A DNA stretch of 64,000 nucleotides from Cupriavidus taiwanensis (GTDB lineage: Bacteria; Pseudomonadota; Gammaproteobacteria; Burkholderiales; Burkholderiaceae): NCBI RefSeq assembly GCF_900249755.1, contig NZ_LT976854.1, positions 1,960,927 to 2,024,926 on the forward strand, read 5' to 3'. The translations under genes and the position numbers were made by a program. Positions 43,295 to 52,318 of the stretch are shown here, in pieces (within the stretch, counting starts at the first letter, position 1; each line of letters begins with the position of its first letter). The notes beneath the pieces are model-generated. The model was not told the DNA's origin. It saw only the letters and a list, made by a program, of their open reading frames with translations, and made no database searches.

Positions 43295-46200
43295 AAGTTG
43301 GTCCATTCGGGAGCACGGGTGGGGAAGCTCTGCGGCCATGGCAACGGCAGCTTCTTGCCCGGTGCCGTCAGCGTCAGGCGCAGGAACACGCGGGCGCGCG
43401 CGGGCCGCGGCGCCGCGCTCAGGTCCGGCGCGGCGCTGCCCAGCGGGAAATCGAAGCGCAGCAGTTGCGCGGTGCTGTCGGCCCGTCCGCCCGGATCGGC
43501 AATGCGATGGCCGGCGATGAACGACAGCAGCGCCCACGGGTCGGCAAAGCGCCAGGTCAGCACCTTGCCGTCGGTGGCCAGGGTGCGCTGTTCGGGATCG
43601 GGCAGCGCCGCCAGCGGCGCGTCCTTGGCAAGGCGCAGCGTCAGCGTGACCGGGCTGCCGTAGTCCCAGTGCAGCGCGCGCGGCGCATCGCGCATCGACA
43701 CGCTGTGCGCGCCGATCGCCAGCGTCCAGTCGATGATCTGGTTGCCCGCCAGCTCGGCACCGCGGTTGACGCGGAACTCGGCGCTGACGTCGTAGCCCGC
43801 GGGCGCGCCTTCCTCGGCCGGATACAGCGGCGCCAGCAATGTCCTGACCTGGTCGAAGCTGTCGATGAACTGGTGCACCGGCACCCCGGACGCGATATGC
43901 CGCAGCGGCCCGTCGCCGCGCGAGGCCCGGTACGTCGCCGACAGCGGTTCATAGCGCTTGAGCACGCGGCCGAGTTCGGCATAGTCGGCCGTGCGCGCTT
44001 CGCCGGTGCTGGCAGCGTTGCCCGCCGTGGCGGTGGCACCGCCAAACGGTGCGCGTCCGGCCACGCGTTCGTTGAAGGTGGCGGAGAACCCGTCCCATTG
44101 CCGCTGCAGCTCGGCAAAATAGCCTTGCGCACAGCGCGCCAGCAGGCCGTCGTACAGGCGCACATGCAGCGCGGCAAAGTAGTCGTCGCCGCCGGCCGGC
44201 CGCGCGGCAAAGCGCGACAGGCAGACGCCCTGGCCGGTTTCGGCCGCGGCGGCCTGCACGAACTGCTCCAGCATCAGCAGCCGGCTGTTGGGGTTCTTCA
44301 GGCGGTAGCGCTCCAGGTCGCGGTTCAGCGCCTGCCAGCGTAAGGCCACGCCGCTGTTCGCGTCCGCGGGCGACAGCGCGGCAAGATACAGCGCCGCCTC
44401 GCGCCCCAGCGCCTGCGCGCGCACGGCCTGCTGGTCGAGATACGGCCCCAGCGCGGCGGCGTCATTCAGGCCGAACGCGGTCAGCACCGGCGAGCGCGGC
44501 GCGCGCGCGCCGTCGCCGATACTGCCCTGGCGCATGGCGTACAGCTCCGACTGCTGCAGCTGCGCGTCGACGGCGCGCAGCCGGGCCAGCGCGTCGCGCG
44601 AGACCAGCGCATCCAGGTCATCGACTCGCGCCATGGCGTGCATGTCGCCCAGCATGGCGCGGAGGCGCGCGATGCGGGGCTGCGCCGCCTCGAACCCCGC
44701 GCTGCCGCCGTCGGCAGGCAGCGGCGCCAGGATTGCCGCCGCCGCGACCTGGTCCATCACCAGCCGCGCGAACTGCTGGTCGACGTTCTGCGCGATGGCG
44801 TCGCGCCATGCGCCGGGCAAGCCCACCAGCCCTTCGTCCAGGAAGCGCTTGCGCATGTCGCCAAGCGCCAGCGCCTGGTCCAGCTGCTGGCGGTCCCACA
44901 GCACCGCTGTTCCCGAGGTTCCCGCCGGCAGGGCCGGCAGCGCCAGGTCGCGCGGCGGCGCCATAAACGGCTGGTTCAGCAGCGCGGCAAGCCGCTCGCG
45001 CAGCGCCAGCCGCTCGGGCGTGACCGCGTAGCGCCCTTCCTTCTCCTGCCAGGCGATGCCGCTGTCGGGTCCGCTGAAGCGCTGCGCCAGTTCGCCGGTG
45101 AAGGCCTGGAAGCCGCTCTCCGAGCGTGCCCGCGCACTGGCGACGACGTCCTCCCCCAGCAGGCGGTTCTGCGCGGCCAGCGCCAGCGTGCGCTCGTACA
45201 CCGTGCCGGCCGCGAATTGCGGCTGGCGCATCCAGCCGCCCTTGCCGCCGGCCAGCAGTTCCTGCTGCGTGCCGATCGCGCTGACAATGCCGCGGTAGTC
45301 GGCCAGCACGCGGCTGAAGCCGCCGCCGGCGCTGGCCGCGCCGTCCAGGCCGTCGAGGCTGCTCCTGACGGCGCGCTCGGCCACCAGCAGCGGGTTGTTG
45401 TGGAACAGCCGCTCGTCAAGCTGGCGCGCGCCCTTGTCGAAGCTGCAGCGCAGCGGCGGCACCAGCGCGGTCAGCGCCCTGCCCCCGGTGGCCAGGCTGG
45501 CCGCGCCGCGCGCCTTGCCGGGCTCGCGCCGGAAGTACGGCAGGCTTGCCGACACGTCGCCCTGCAGCTCGGCACCCAGCGCGTAGCGCACCACCAGCCG
45601 CAGCGCCTCGGCGTTGCCTTGCTGCGGCGTCTCCAGCCGGTGCAGCGCCTGCAGCACCGCGTCGAACTGGCCGACCGCGGCCACGTATTGTTGCAGCGCG
45701 CGCATCTCCGGCATGTCTTCCAGCGCCAGGCCACGCGGCGGCAACACATCGCCGCGCGCGCCCGGCGGCGCCTGGCAACTGTCGCCGGCAACCAGCTGCC
45801 CGGTGGCGGGGTCGCGCCCGACCCCGGTCAGCAGGTCGACGCGCGCCAGCAGTTCGCGCTCGATGGTGTCGAGCGCGATCTCGCCGAAGGCGCGCTGGAA
45901 GCGTTCATGCACGCGCGCGTCGAGGTCGTCGACGACGGCCCACGAGCCGGGCATGAACCACGACGACACCGGTTGCGCGCTCAGCCGCTGGTGCATCGCA
46001 AGCAGCCCCAGCGCCTGGCGCCGGTACCAGTCCGGCGGCAGGTCCTGGCCGCGCTGCGCGGCCCGCGCGCGCTGCTCCGCGCCGGCGCGCAGCTCGCCCA
46101 GTGCGGCGACCAGGTCGGCGTGGCGCTGGCTCATCTGCCACGTCGCCACCACCAGTCCCCCGCCCCACGCGCACAGCACGGCAACGCCGCCCCAGCGCAG

Positions 46201-47454
46201 CGCACGGTGCACCAGCGGCCGCGCCAGCTGCTGCGAGCGCGACGGCCGCGTCAGCCCGTACTCGAGGAAGATCTTCTTTTCGAACAGGTCGCGCAGGAAC
46301 GCCGGCTGCCGCATCAGCTCGTTGAGCAGGTCGGCCGGCGGCGCGTGCGCGTCGGCCGCGGCCGGCGCCGCGACAGCCGCCGCTGCCTGCGCTTCCTCTA
46401 CCTCCACCTCCGCCGCGGCCTCCGCTTCACGCTGGCGCGGCAGCGCGAACGACGGCGCGTGCGCGGCCAGCTCGCCGCTGTCGCCGGTCAGGTAGATCCC
46501 GCGCAGGTAGAACGGCTCGTGATAGGCGCTGGGTCGCAGCAGTTCGTCGACATAGCGCGTCAGCTGGCCGCGCATGGCGTCGATGCGCGCGGGCAGCAGC
46601 AGCGACTGGCACGGGTCCAGCTCCTGCGCGCCCATCGCCAGCAGTTCGGCCACGCTGTCCGAAACCGCGCGCACCGCCGAGGACATGGCGGCATCGACCC
46701 AGCCCGACTGGTAGGTGGCAGACAAGTCGTACGGCGACGACCAGCCCAGCATGCTGGCCCGCATCGGCTCCGGCAAGGCGCGGGCAAAGTGGGCAAACCC
46801 CGGCAATGACTCGCAACCGATCACCACCACATAGACCGCGAAGCGCACGGCAAAGCGGTTCTGCGCCAGCCACAGGCGCCGGTGCGCCAGCTTGGCGCGG
46901 CGCACCAGCTCGAGCTGGGCGTCGGTGTCGTCGGCCAGCAGCATCGCCGCGGGCACGGTGACCACCACGCTGTCGAACGGCCGTTGCGGGCGATAGCCGC
47001 GGCACAGGCCCAGGAATTCGTCCCAGGGCTTTTCCTCGCTGTCATCGTCGGGCAGGCCCAGGTAGGCGGCGTTGATGTCGATGACCACGCCGCGATCAAA
47101 GAAATGCCACGAGATGCCCTGCGTCGCCGCCGCATTGGCGGCGTCGGGGCTCAGCACGCTGGCCACGCCGGACTGCGCGATCGGCAGCGGCCGCGCGTCC
47201 GCGCCCTCGTTCAGCACCAGGATCCAGGGGATGTTGTAGCGCTCGGCGCGCGCGGCGATATTGCCTTCGACCAGTTCGATCGCCTGGCGGAACGCGGTGC
47301 GCAGCGAATCGGTGCGCAGCCGTACGATCTTGCGCTCGGCCGCGGGCTTCGCGCGGGCGCGCTGCGCGGCGAAGTACAGCACCGCGCCCAGCACCGCAAG
47401 CACCACCAGCGTCAGCACGCCGACCGAGACCAGGAACAGGTTGCTGGTCAGCAT
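43291..47454 (-). CDS. tssM: T6SS membrane-complex protein TssM (IcmF family)
   Basis: The 1387-residue inner-membrane protein spans the periplasm and joins TssJ and TssL. It has an N-terminal membrane segment (about 7-29) and another near 415-440, followed by the large IcmF periplasmic region. Where many TssM carry a Walker A motif (GxxGxGKT), this one has ILVLNEGADARPLP, so NTP binding is probably lost. GGGAGG precedes the ATG at 47454. Confidence 0.94.
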   Translation of the reverse strand: MLTSNLFLVSVGVLTLVVLAVLGAVLYFAAQRARAKPAAERKIVRLRTDSLRTAFRQAIELVEGNIAARAERYNIPWILVLNEGADARPLPIAQSGVASVLSPDAANAAATQGISWHFFDRGVVIDINAAYLGLPDDDSEEKPWDEFLGLCRGYRPQRPFDSVVVTVPAAMLLADDTDAQLELVRRAKLAHRRLWLAQNRFAVRFAVYVVVIGCESLPGFAHFARALPEPMRASMLGWSSPYDLSATYQSGWVDAAMSSAVRAVSDSVAELLAMGAQELDPCQSLLLPARIDAMRGQLTRYVDELLRPSAYHEPFYLRGIYLTGDSGELAAHAPSFALPRQREAEAAAEVEVEEAQAAAAVAAPAAADAHAPPADLLNELMRQPAFLRDLFEKKIFLEYGLTRPSRSQQLARPLVHRALRWGGVAVLCAWGGGLVVATWQMSQRHADLVAALGELRAGAEQRARAAQRGQDLPPDWYRRQALGLLAMHQRLSAQPVSSWFMPGSWAVVDDLDARVHERFQRAFGEIALDTIERELLARVDLLTGVGRDPATGQLVAGDSCQAPPGARGDVLPPRGLALEDMPEMRALQQYVAAVGQFDAVLQALHRLETPQQGNAEALRLVVRYALGAELQGDVSASLPYFRREPGKARGAASLATGGRALTALVPPLRCSFDKGARQLDERLFHNNPLLVAERAVRSSLDGLDGAASAGGGFSRVLADYRGIVSAIGTQQELLAGGKGGWMRQPQFAAGTVYERTLALAAQNRLLGEDVVASARARSESGFQAFTGELAQRFSGPDSGIAWQEKEGRYAVTPERLALRERLAALLNQPFMAPPRDLALPALPAGTSGTAVLWDRQQLDQALALGDMRKRFLDEGLVGLPGAWRDAIAQNVDQQFARLVMDQVAAAAILAPLPADGGSAGFEAAQPRIARLRAMLGDMHAMARVDDLDALVSRDALARLRAVDAQLQQSELYAMRQGSIGDGARAPRSPVLTAFGLNDAAALGPYLDQQAVRAQALGREAALYLAALSPADANSGVALRWQALNRDLERYRLKNPNSRLLMLEQFVQAAAAETGQGVCLSRFAARPAGGDDYFAALHVRLYDGLLARCAQGYFAELQRQWDGFSATFNERVAGRAPFGGATATAGNAASTGEARTADYAELGRVLKRYEPLSATYRASRGDGPLRHIASGVPVHQFIDSFDQVRTLLAPLYPAEEGAPAGYDVSAEFRVNRGAELAGNQIIDWTLAIGAHSVSMRDAPRALHWDYGSPVTLTLRLAKDAPLAALPDPEQRTLATDGKVLTWRFADPWALLSFIAGHRIADPGGRADSTAQLLRFDFPLGSAAPDLSAAPRPARARVFLRLTLTAPGKKLPLPWPQSFPTRAPEWTNL

Positions 47455-47491
47455 GGGCCCGCCTCCCGGGCGTGGCCAAGCCGGTGCCGCG

Positions 47492-48244
47492 TCATGGCGC
47501 GCCCCCCGCCACCGTATCGGCGCGCAGCGCCTCGCGCACCGGCCAGGATTGCCACAGCCAGGCAAGCTCCGACAGCGCCAGCAGCGCGGCCAGGCCCAGC
47601 ACGAATACCACGCTGTAGCGCGTCAGCGTCGGCAGCTTGCGCGGGGCGATATGAGACAGCGTGTGCGCGTAGGCCGCCTCGCCGAGCACGCGCTCGCGCC
47701 CGCCCAGGTCCGGCCGGCGCTGGTAGATGAACGCATACAGCTCCTCGCGCAGGCTGCGCAGCCGCTCGCCGGCATCGCCGCCGCGAAAGCGCCCCTGGAA
47801 GCCCAGCCCGAGCGCGAACAAATACAGCCGCGCCAGGTTGCGGCGCGACGGCTCGCGGTCCAGCAGCAGCTGCTCGATGCGGGCAAAGACCTGGTCGCCG
47901 GCCACGTTGGTGCGGAACAGCGTGGATTCGAGCAGGTGCGCCGGCCACTCGGCGCGGCCGGCCCAGTCGGCATTGAGCAGGATCTCGTCGGCCAGCACCG
48001 CCTTCAGGTAGCGGGCGTCGGCCACGTCTTCCATCTCGAAGCGCGAGCTGTCGCGGCGCGATTGCAGGGTCTGCACCTCCAGCAGGTTCAGCAGGTGCCG
48101 GTTCATGGCTTGCGCCGCGATTTCGCCGCTGAGATCGGGCTGCCCGTCCAGGCGCGCGCGCATCTTGACCAGTTCGTCCAGGAACGCCCGGAACTGCCCG
48201 GTGGCGAGATCGTCTTCTTCGGTTTCGGGTCGGTACCGCGCCAT
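47492..48244 (-). CDS. tssL: T6SS protein TssL (DotU family), short form
   Basis: The 250-residue DotU protein has the cytoplasmic helical domain (FRAFLDELVKMRARLDGQPDL; RYLKAVLADEILLNADWAG; RNLARLYLFALGLGFQGRF) and a single C-terminal membrane anchor (about 207-231). The peptidoglycan-binding OmpA-like extension found in some TssL is absent. It lies 29 bases after tssK and 37 before tssM. Confidence 0.94.
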   Translation of the reverse strand: MARYRPETEEDDLATGQFRAFLDELVKMRARLDGQPDLSGEIAAQAMNRHLLNLLEVQTLQSRRDSSRFEMEDVADARYLKAVLADEILLNADWAGRAEWPAHLLESTLFRTNVAGDQVFARIEQLLLDREPSRRNLARLYLFALGLGFQGRFRGGDAGERLRSLREELYAFIYQRRPDLGGRERVLGEAAYAHTLSHIAPRKLPTLTRYSVVFVLGLAALLALSELAWLWQSWPVREALRADTVAGGAP

Positions 48245-48273
48245 GTCTGTGTGCCTTGGTTGTGGGGCCGGCG

Positions 48274-49602
48274 TCAGCCCTTGACGAACAGCAGCATTTC
48301 CTGCGGCCGCTGCACGCTCGCGCCTTCATTGGGGTTGCCGATCACCATCGCCTCGCCGGCGTGGACCAGCGCGGGATCGGCCTCGATCTCGAACAACAGG
48401 TAGCCCGAGCCCGAGCGCACCCCGAGCTCCTCGGCATGCTCGACCACGCGGCGCGCCGCGCCCAGCACGCGCCGCGCGCGCAGCGACGGGTAGACCGATT
48501 GCGAGCCGAGCACCGCGCCCGCCATCCAGGCCAGCAGGTCGCGCTCGGACTGCCCGCGCAGGCCCACCACCAGGCGCTCGCCGATCCATTCCGGCTGCAG
48601 CACGATGTCGAAGGCGCCGTGGCGGAACTCGAACTTGTGCTCGCGGTATTCCTCGCTGACCTCGGCCAGCGCCTCGCGCAGCGCGCGCAGCAGCGGCGTG
48701 AACACCGCCATCGGATCGGCGTGGTCGTAGTCGTCCGGCACCGGCGGCAGCCCGCCCGGCTTGAGCAGGCTGAGCGGGCCCAGCACCGAGGCCAGCGCCA
48801 GGTACAGCGCCAGCGGGTGCAGGTGCGGGGTGCGCAGCACCGCTTCCAGCAGCGGCAGCGCACTGACCAGGCTGCGCAGGCGGTCCTTCAGTTCGAGCTG
48901 CGTCAGGCGGTCGTCGGCCCGCGACGACGGGATTGCGGTCTGCCTGGCGACGAAGGCCGCCTTGCCGCGCAGCTGCGCCACCAGCGTGGCCACCGCCGTC
49001 CACAGCGGGCTGCCGCGCGCCACCTCCAGCAACGGCGGCAGGCGCTCGCCCAGCCGCACGATCTCGTTGTCCTTGTAGAGCGCGCCCAGGCACAGCGACA
49101 CAAAGCGCGGCGACGGCCGGGGGCCCGCGTCGAGCGCCAGGTTAGGCAGCAGCCGCGGGATCTCGGCGGGCGGGGCCTCGGACACTTCATCCTCGACCAG
49201 CGCGTCGGCCACGGAGCGGAAGCGCCTGGCCTGACCGTCGCCGCGCTGGGACGGCACCACCGGCAGCGTCAGGTGCAGGTCGAGCATGCCGGCTGCGAGC
49301 GCCCCGGCAAACGGCTCGAGCGTCAGTTCCAGCGGCGGCTGGCGCGCGTCGTCGCGCGTGTACGAGACCGCGGTGCCGTCCGGCATGATGGCTTCGAGCT
49401 GCAGCACGCGCACCACCCCCGCGGCCAGCAGCCCGGCATCGAACTCCAGCCGGCGCACGCCCCAGCCGAACGGGCTGGCCGCCAGCGTCTGCCAGGCCAC
49501 CAGCGAGTCCAGGCGGCCCGCAAGCTGCTGCAGATGCTGCGGCGCGAGCAGCATGCCCTCGTGCCATTCGACGCGATCGACCGGCAGCGTGCATTCAGGC
49601 AT
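48274..49602 (-). CDS. tssK: T6SS baseplate protein TssK
   Basis: The 442-residue protein has the TssK start (VEWHEGMLLAPQHLQQ) and conserved internal segments (LYLALASVLGPLSLL, FDIVLQPEWIGERLVVGLRG). TssK bridges the baseplate and the membrane complex. Length is as expected. It is 45 bases downstream of tssJ. Confidence 0.95.
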   Translation of the reverse strand: MPECTLPVDRVEWHEGMLLAPQHLQQLAGRLDSLVAWQTLAASPFGWGVRRLEFDAGLLAAGVVRVLQLEAIMPDGTAVSYTRDDARQPPLELTLEPFAGALAAGMLDLHLTLPVVPSQRGDGQARRFRSVADALVEDEVSEAPPAEIPRLLPNLALDAGPRPSPRFVSLCLGALYKDNEIVRLGERLPPLLEVARGSPLWTAVATLVAQLRGKAAFVARQTAIPSSRADDRLTQLELKDRLRSLVSALPLLEAVLRTPHLHPLALYLALASVLGPLSLLKPGGLPPVPDDYDHADPMAVFTPLLRALREALAEVSEEYREHKFEFRHGAFDIVLQPEWIGERLVVGLRGQSERDLLAWMAGAVLGSQSVYPSLRARRVLGAARRVVEHAEELGVRSGSGYLLFEIEADPALVHAGEAMVIGNPNEGASVQRPQEMLLFVKG

Positions 49603-49647
49603 GGGCGGCTCCGGGGGCCGGCACGGCGGTGGCGTGGAAAATCAGGT

Positions 49648-50145
49648 TCATTGGGTGACCAGCACGGTAAAGGCGGCGCTGTCGAGCTGCACGGCAAGCG
49701 TGCCGTTGAACTGCTCGATGCGGGCACGGTGCGCGCCCGGCGCCTGGTAGTTGGCAAAGACAAAGGCCGCGGCCACGCGCGGGCCCTGCAGCGCTTGCGC
49801 GGCAATTTCCAGCCGCTGGCCGGGCACCAGTTCCCAGCTGCGGTAGCGCAGCGCGCCCGGATAGGTGCTGCCGAGATCGCCGCGCCCGGCAAACCACTTG
49901 GCCGCCGGCAGTTCCGCCAGGCGCGCCTGCAGCGCCGCGTCGCTGACCAGCACCACGTCGACCGCCACCGGGCTGTTGCCGTTGGCATCGTCGGCCGCGG
50001 TCAGCGTGACCTGCTTCCAGTTGACCTTGTCGCCCTTGAAGCCCAGCCACGAGGCCGCGGCGCAGCCTCCCAGCAGCGCCGCCAGCCACAGCGTCGCCAG
50101 CCAGCGCAGCGCCAGGCGCATCCGAGCTTGTGCATGCGCTGTCAT
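49648..50145 (-). CDS. tssJ: T6SS outer-membrane lipoprotein TssJ
   Basis: The 165-residue protein has a lipoprotein signal (LLGGC, Cys28) and the TssJ beta-sandwich: VNWKQVTLTAADDANGNSPVAVDVVLVSD, ALQARLAELPAAKWFAGRGDL and the late RIEQFNGTLAVQLDSAAFTVLV. TssJ anchors TssM to the outer membrane. The ATG at 50145 overlaps the symporter stop (ATGA), so it is translationally coupled to the amino-acid module. Confidence 0.88.
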   Translation of the reverse strand: MTAHAQARMRLALRWLATLWLAALLGGCAAASWLGFKGDKVNWKQVTLTAADDANGNSPVAVDVVLVSDAALQARLAELPAAKWFAGRGDLGSTYPGALRYRSWELVPGQRLEIAAQALQGPRVAAAFVFANYQAPGAHRARIEQFNGTLAVQLDSAAFTVLVTQ

Positions 50146-51590
50146 TTCGCCCCCACGCCGATGCCCATCAGCACGATCAGCAGCGCCGCCAGCAGCGCGC
50201 AGGCGCCGGCCAGCGCCAGTTGCATGCGCGTCAGCACCAGCCGCACCGCGGCCGCCGCTCCGGTCACGCCGCCGCGAACCACTGCCCCCGGCACCGTTGG
50301 CCGCGCCTGGACCGCGCGCTCCAGCGGCAGGCCCACCGACACCAGCGCGATCACCGCGCAGGTGCAGACCAGGCTCAGTGCATTGCGCGGGCCATCGCAG
50401 ACCGGGTCGATCGCCAGCAGCAGCACCGCCGCGGCCTCCGCCGGCAACTGCAGCGCCGACAGCGCGACGCCCGCGTAGGCGATGGTCCCGATACCGCCCT
50501 GCCCGGCCGACAGCCACGCCGCCAGCGCGGCCGCCAGCGTGATCCACGCCAGCTCGCCGGCAGTGATGGGGCGCCCATAGAGGTTGGCGACGAACACCGT
50601 CACCAGCGCGAAGTACAGCGCCGCGCCGCCGCGCACGAACACCGCGCCCAGCGGCACCACCAGTTCCACCAGCCCGCGCGGGAAGCCCAGCCGCGCGCTC
50701 ATGGCCTCGATGGCGTGGGGGATCGGCGCGGTGGCGCTGCCCGAGGCCAGGCCGACCAGCATGGCCCGGTTCAGCTCGGTCACCACCTGCAGCAAGGGCA
50801 GCCGCGCGCAGCGCGCGATCACGGCCGCGGCGGCGCCGCTGAGCAGCAGGCACAGCACCAGGAAGGTCGCCAGCAGCGCGGCCATGGCGCCGATCGCGGC
50901 GCGGTCCGCATGCATCGCCAGGTGTGCGGCCAGCCCGAAGGCCAGCACCGGGATCAGCAGGTTGGCGTGGGCGATGATCTGCTCGAAGGTGCGGTAGATG
51001 CCTTCGAACACATTGCCCAGCATGCTGGTCTGCTCGCGCGACAGCGCCGCGAAGGCCAGCCCGAACAGCAGCGTCCCGGTCAGCACGCCCAGGGTCTGGC
51101 CGTGCGCCAGCGCGCGGTAGAAGTTGTCGGGGATGATCGCGGCGAGCGCATCCGTGGCCTGCCCGCGCTCCGCGCCAGGCGCGGCGCCGCCCTGCAGGTC
51201 CACGCGCACCTCGCCGCCGCCGGCCACGCCGCTGAGGATCAGCGCGCCCAGCCTGGCGCTGGCGTCGGCCGGCAGCGCCGCGCCCGGCGCCATCAGCACC
51301 CCCGCCAGCGCGCCCGCCAGCGCGCATGCGGCCACCACCGCGGCGGCCGTGCCGACGATCGCGCCAAAGCGCGCGCCCGCGCGCGGCAGCGCCAGCACCT
51401 GGCGCAGGCCGAAGAAGGTGGCCACCACCAGCAGCGGCACCGCCGCCATGTTGACCACCGACAGGTACAGCTGCCCGGCCAGCCACGCAAGGCGGCCCAG
51501 CGGCGCGGCCACGGTGCCGGCCAGCGCGCCCGCCACCAGGCAGGCGAGCAGCCCGGGCACGCTGTGCGAGAGCCAGTGCAGGGCTTTCAT
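50142..51590 (-). CDS. Dicarboxylate/amino-acid:cation symporter (DAACS family), T6SS-linked
   Basis: The 482-residue membrane protein has the DAACS pattern: LSVVNMAAVPLLVVATFFGLRQVL, an IIPDNFYRALAHGQTLGVL segment, a SGSATAPIPHAI hairpin in place of the usual SSSAATLP, and the substrate-site LLLAIDPVCDGPRNALSLV. Relatives take up glutamate, aspartate or C4-dicarboxylates with protons or sodium. ATGA overlaps join it to the racemase before it and tssJ after it. Substrate is inferred. Confidence 0.85.
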   Translation of the reverse strand: MKALHWLSHSVPGLLACLVAGALAGTVAAPLGRLAWLAGQLYLSVVNMAAVPLLVVATFFGLRQVLALPRAGARFGAIVGTAAAVVAACALAGALAGVLMAPGAALPADASARLGALILSGVAGGGEVRVDLQGGAAPGAERGQATDALAAIIPDNFYRALAHGQTLGVLTGTLLFGLAFAALSREQTSMLGNVFEGIYRTFEQIIAHANLLIPVLAFGLAAHLAMHADRAAIGAMAALLATFLVLCLLLSGAAAAVIARCARLPLLQVVTELNRAMLVGLASGSATAPIPHAIEAMSARLGFPRGLVELVVPLGAVFVRGGAALYFALVTVFVANLYGRPITAGELAWITLAAALAAWLSAGQGGIGTIAYAGVALSALQLPAEAAAVLLLAIDPVCDGPRNALSLVCTCAVIALVSVGLPLERAVQARPTVPGAVVRGGVTGAAAAVRLVLTRMQLALAGACALLAALLIVLMGIGVGAK

Positions 51591-52309
51591 GCGGCCTGGT
51601 TCCAGCCGCGCGCCAGCGCGAACGCCACCGTCGCGCGGGCCAGCTCGGTGGTGCTGTCGACCAGCCGCAGCGGCGCCGCGGCCAGCCCGCGCGCCGCCAC
51701 CGGGATTTCGGTGCAGCCCATGATGGCGGTGCCGACCCCCAGCGCGGCGATGCGCGCCAGCGCGCTGCCAAGCGCCGCGGCGGCCGGCTCCAGCGCACCG
51801 GCCTTGACCGCCTGGATGCAGGCATCGACTTGCTTCTGCACCGGCTCGGGCGGCACTACGGCGTCGATCCCGCGCGCGGCCAGCGCCGCCTGGTAGATGC
51901 CGGCGGCAAGCGCGCCGCGCGTGGCCAGCACCGCGACGCTGCCGCTGTCGGCCGGCAGCGCCGCCACGCAGGTGCGCGCGATATGCAGGATGGGCGCGGC
52001 GCTGTGCGCGCTCAGCTCGGCATACCAGTGGTGCGAGGTATTGCAGGGGATCGCCACCAGCCCGACCTGGCTGCGGTTGAGCAGCTCGATGCCGTGCAGC
52101 AGGTAGGGCAGCGGCAGCGCGTCGCCGGCCAGGATCGAGCGCGAGCGGTCCGGCGTCTGCGGCAGGTGCGCCACCACCATCGGCAGGTGGTCCTGGTCGC
52201 GCGCGGCATCGGTAAGGCGCACCACGCGCTCGAGGAAATCGACCGTGGCCAGCGGCCCCATGCCGCCCAGCACCCCGATCATGGTCATGCCGGTGCTTAC
52301 GCTGTTCAT
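51587..52309 (-). CDS. Aspartate/glutamate racemase-family protein, T6SS-linked
   Basis: The 240-residue protein has the two-cysteine active site of cofactor-free racemases: C89 in AIPCNTSHHW and C199 in MGCTEIP, with the N-terminal GVLGGMGPLATVDF that marks the YgeA/broad-specificity aspartate/glutamate racemase branch. It would interconvert L- and D-amino acids in the cytoplasm. It starts nine bases after one symporter and its stop overlaps the start of the next. The amino acid is not established. Confidence 0.87.
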   Translation of the reverse strand: MNSVSTGMTMIGVLGGMGPLATVDFLERVVRLTDAARDQDHLPMVVAHLPQTPDRSRSILAGDALPLPYLLHGIELLNRSQVGLVAIPCNTSHHWYAELSAHSAAPILHIARTCVAALPADSGSVAVLATRGALAAGIYQAALAARGIDAVVPPEPVQKQVDACIQAVKAGALEPAAAALGSALARIAALGVGTAIMGCTEIPVAARGLAAAPLRLVDSTTELARATVAFALARGWNQAA

Positions 52310-52318
52310 GATGACGGC

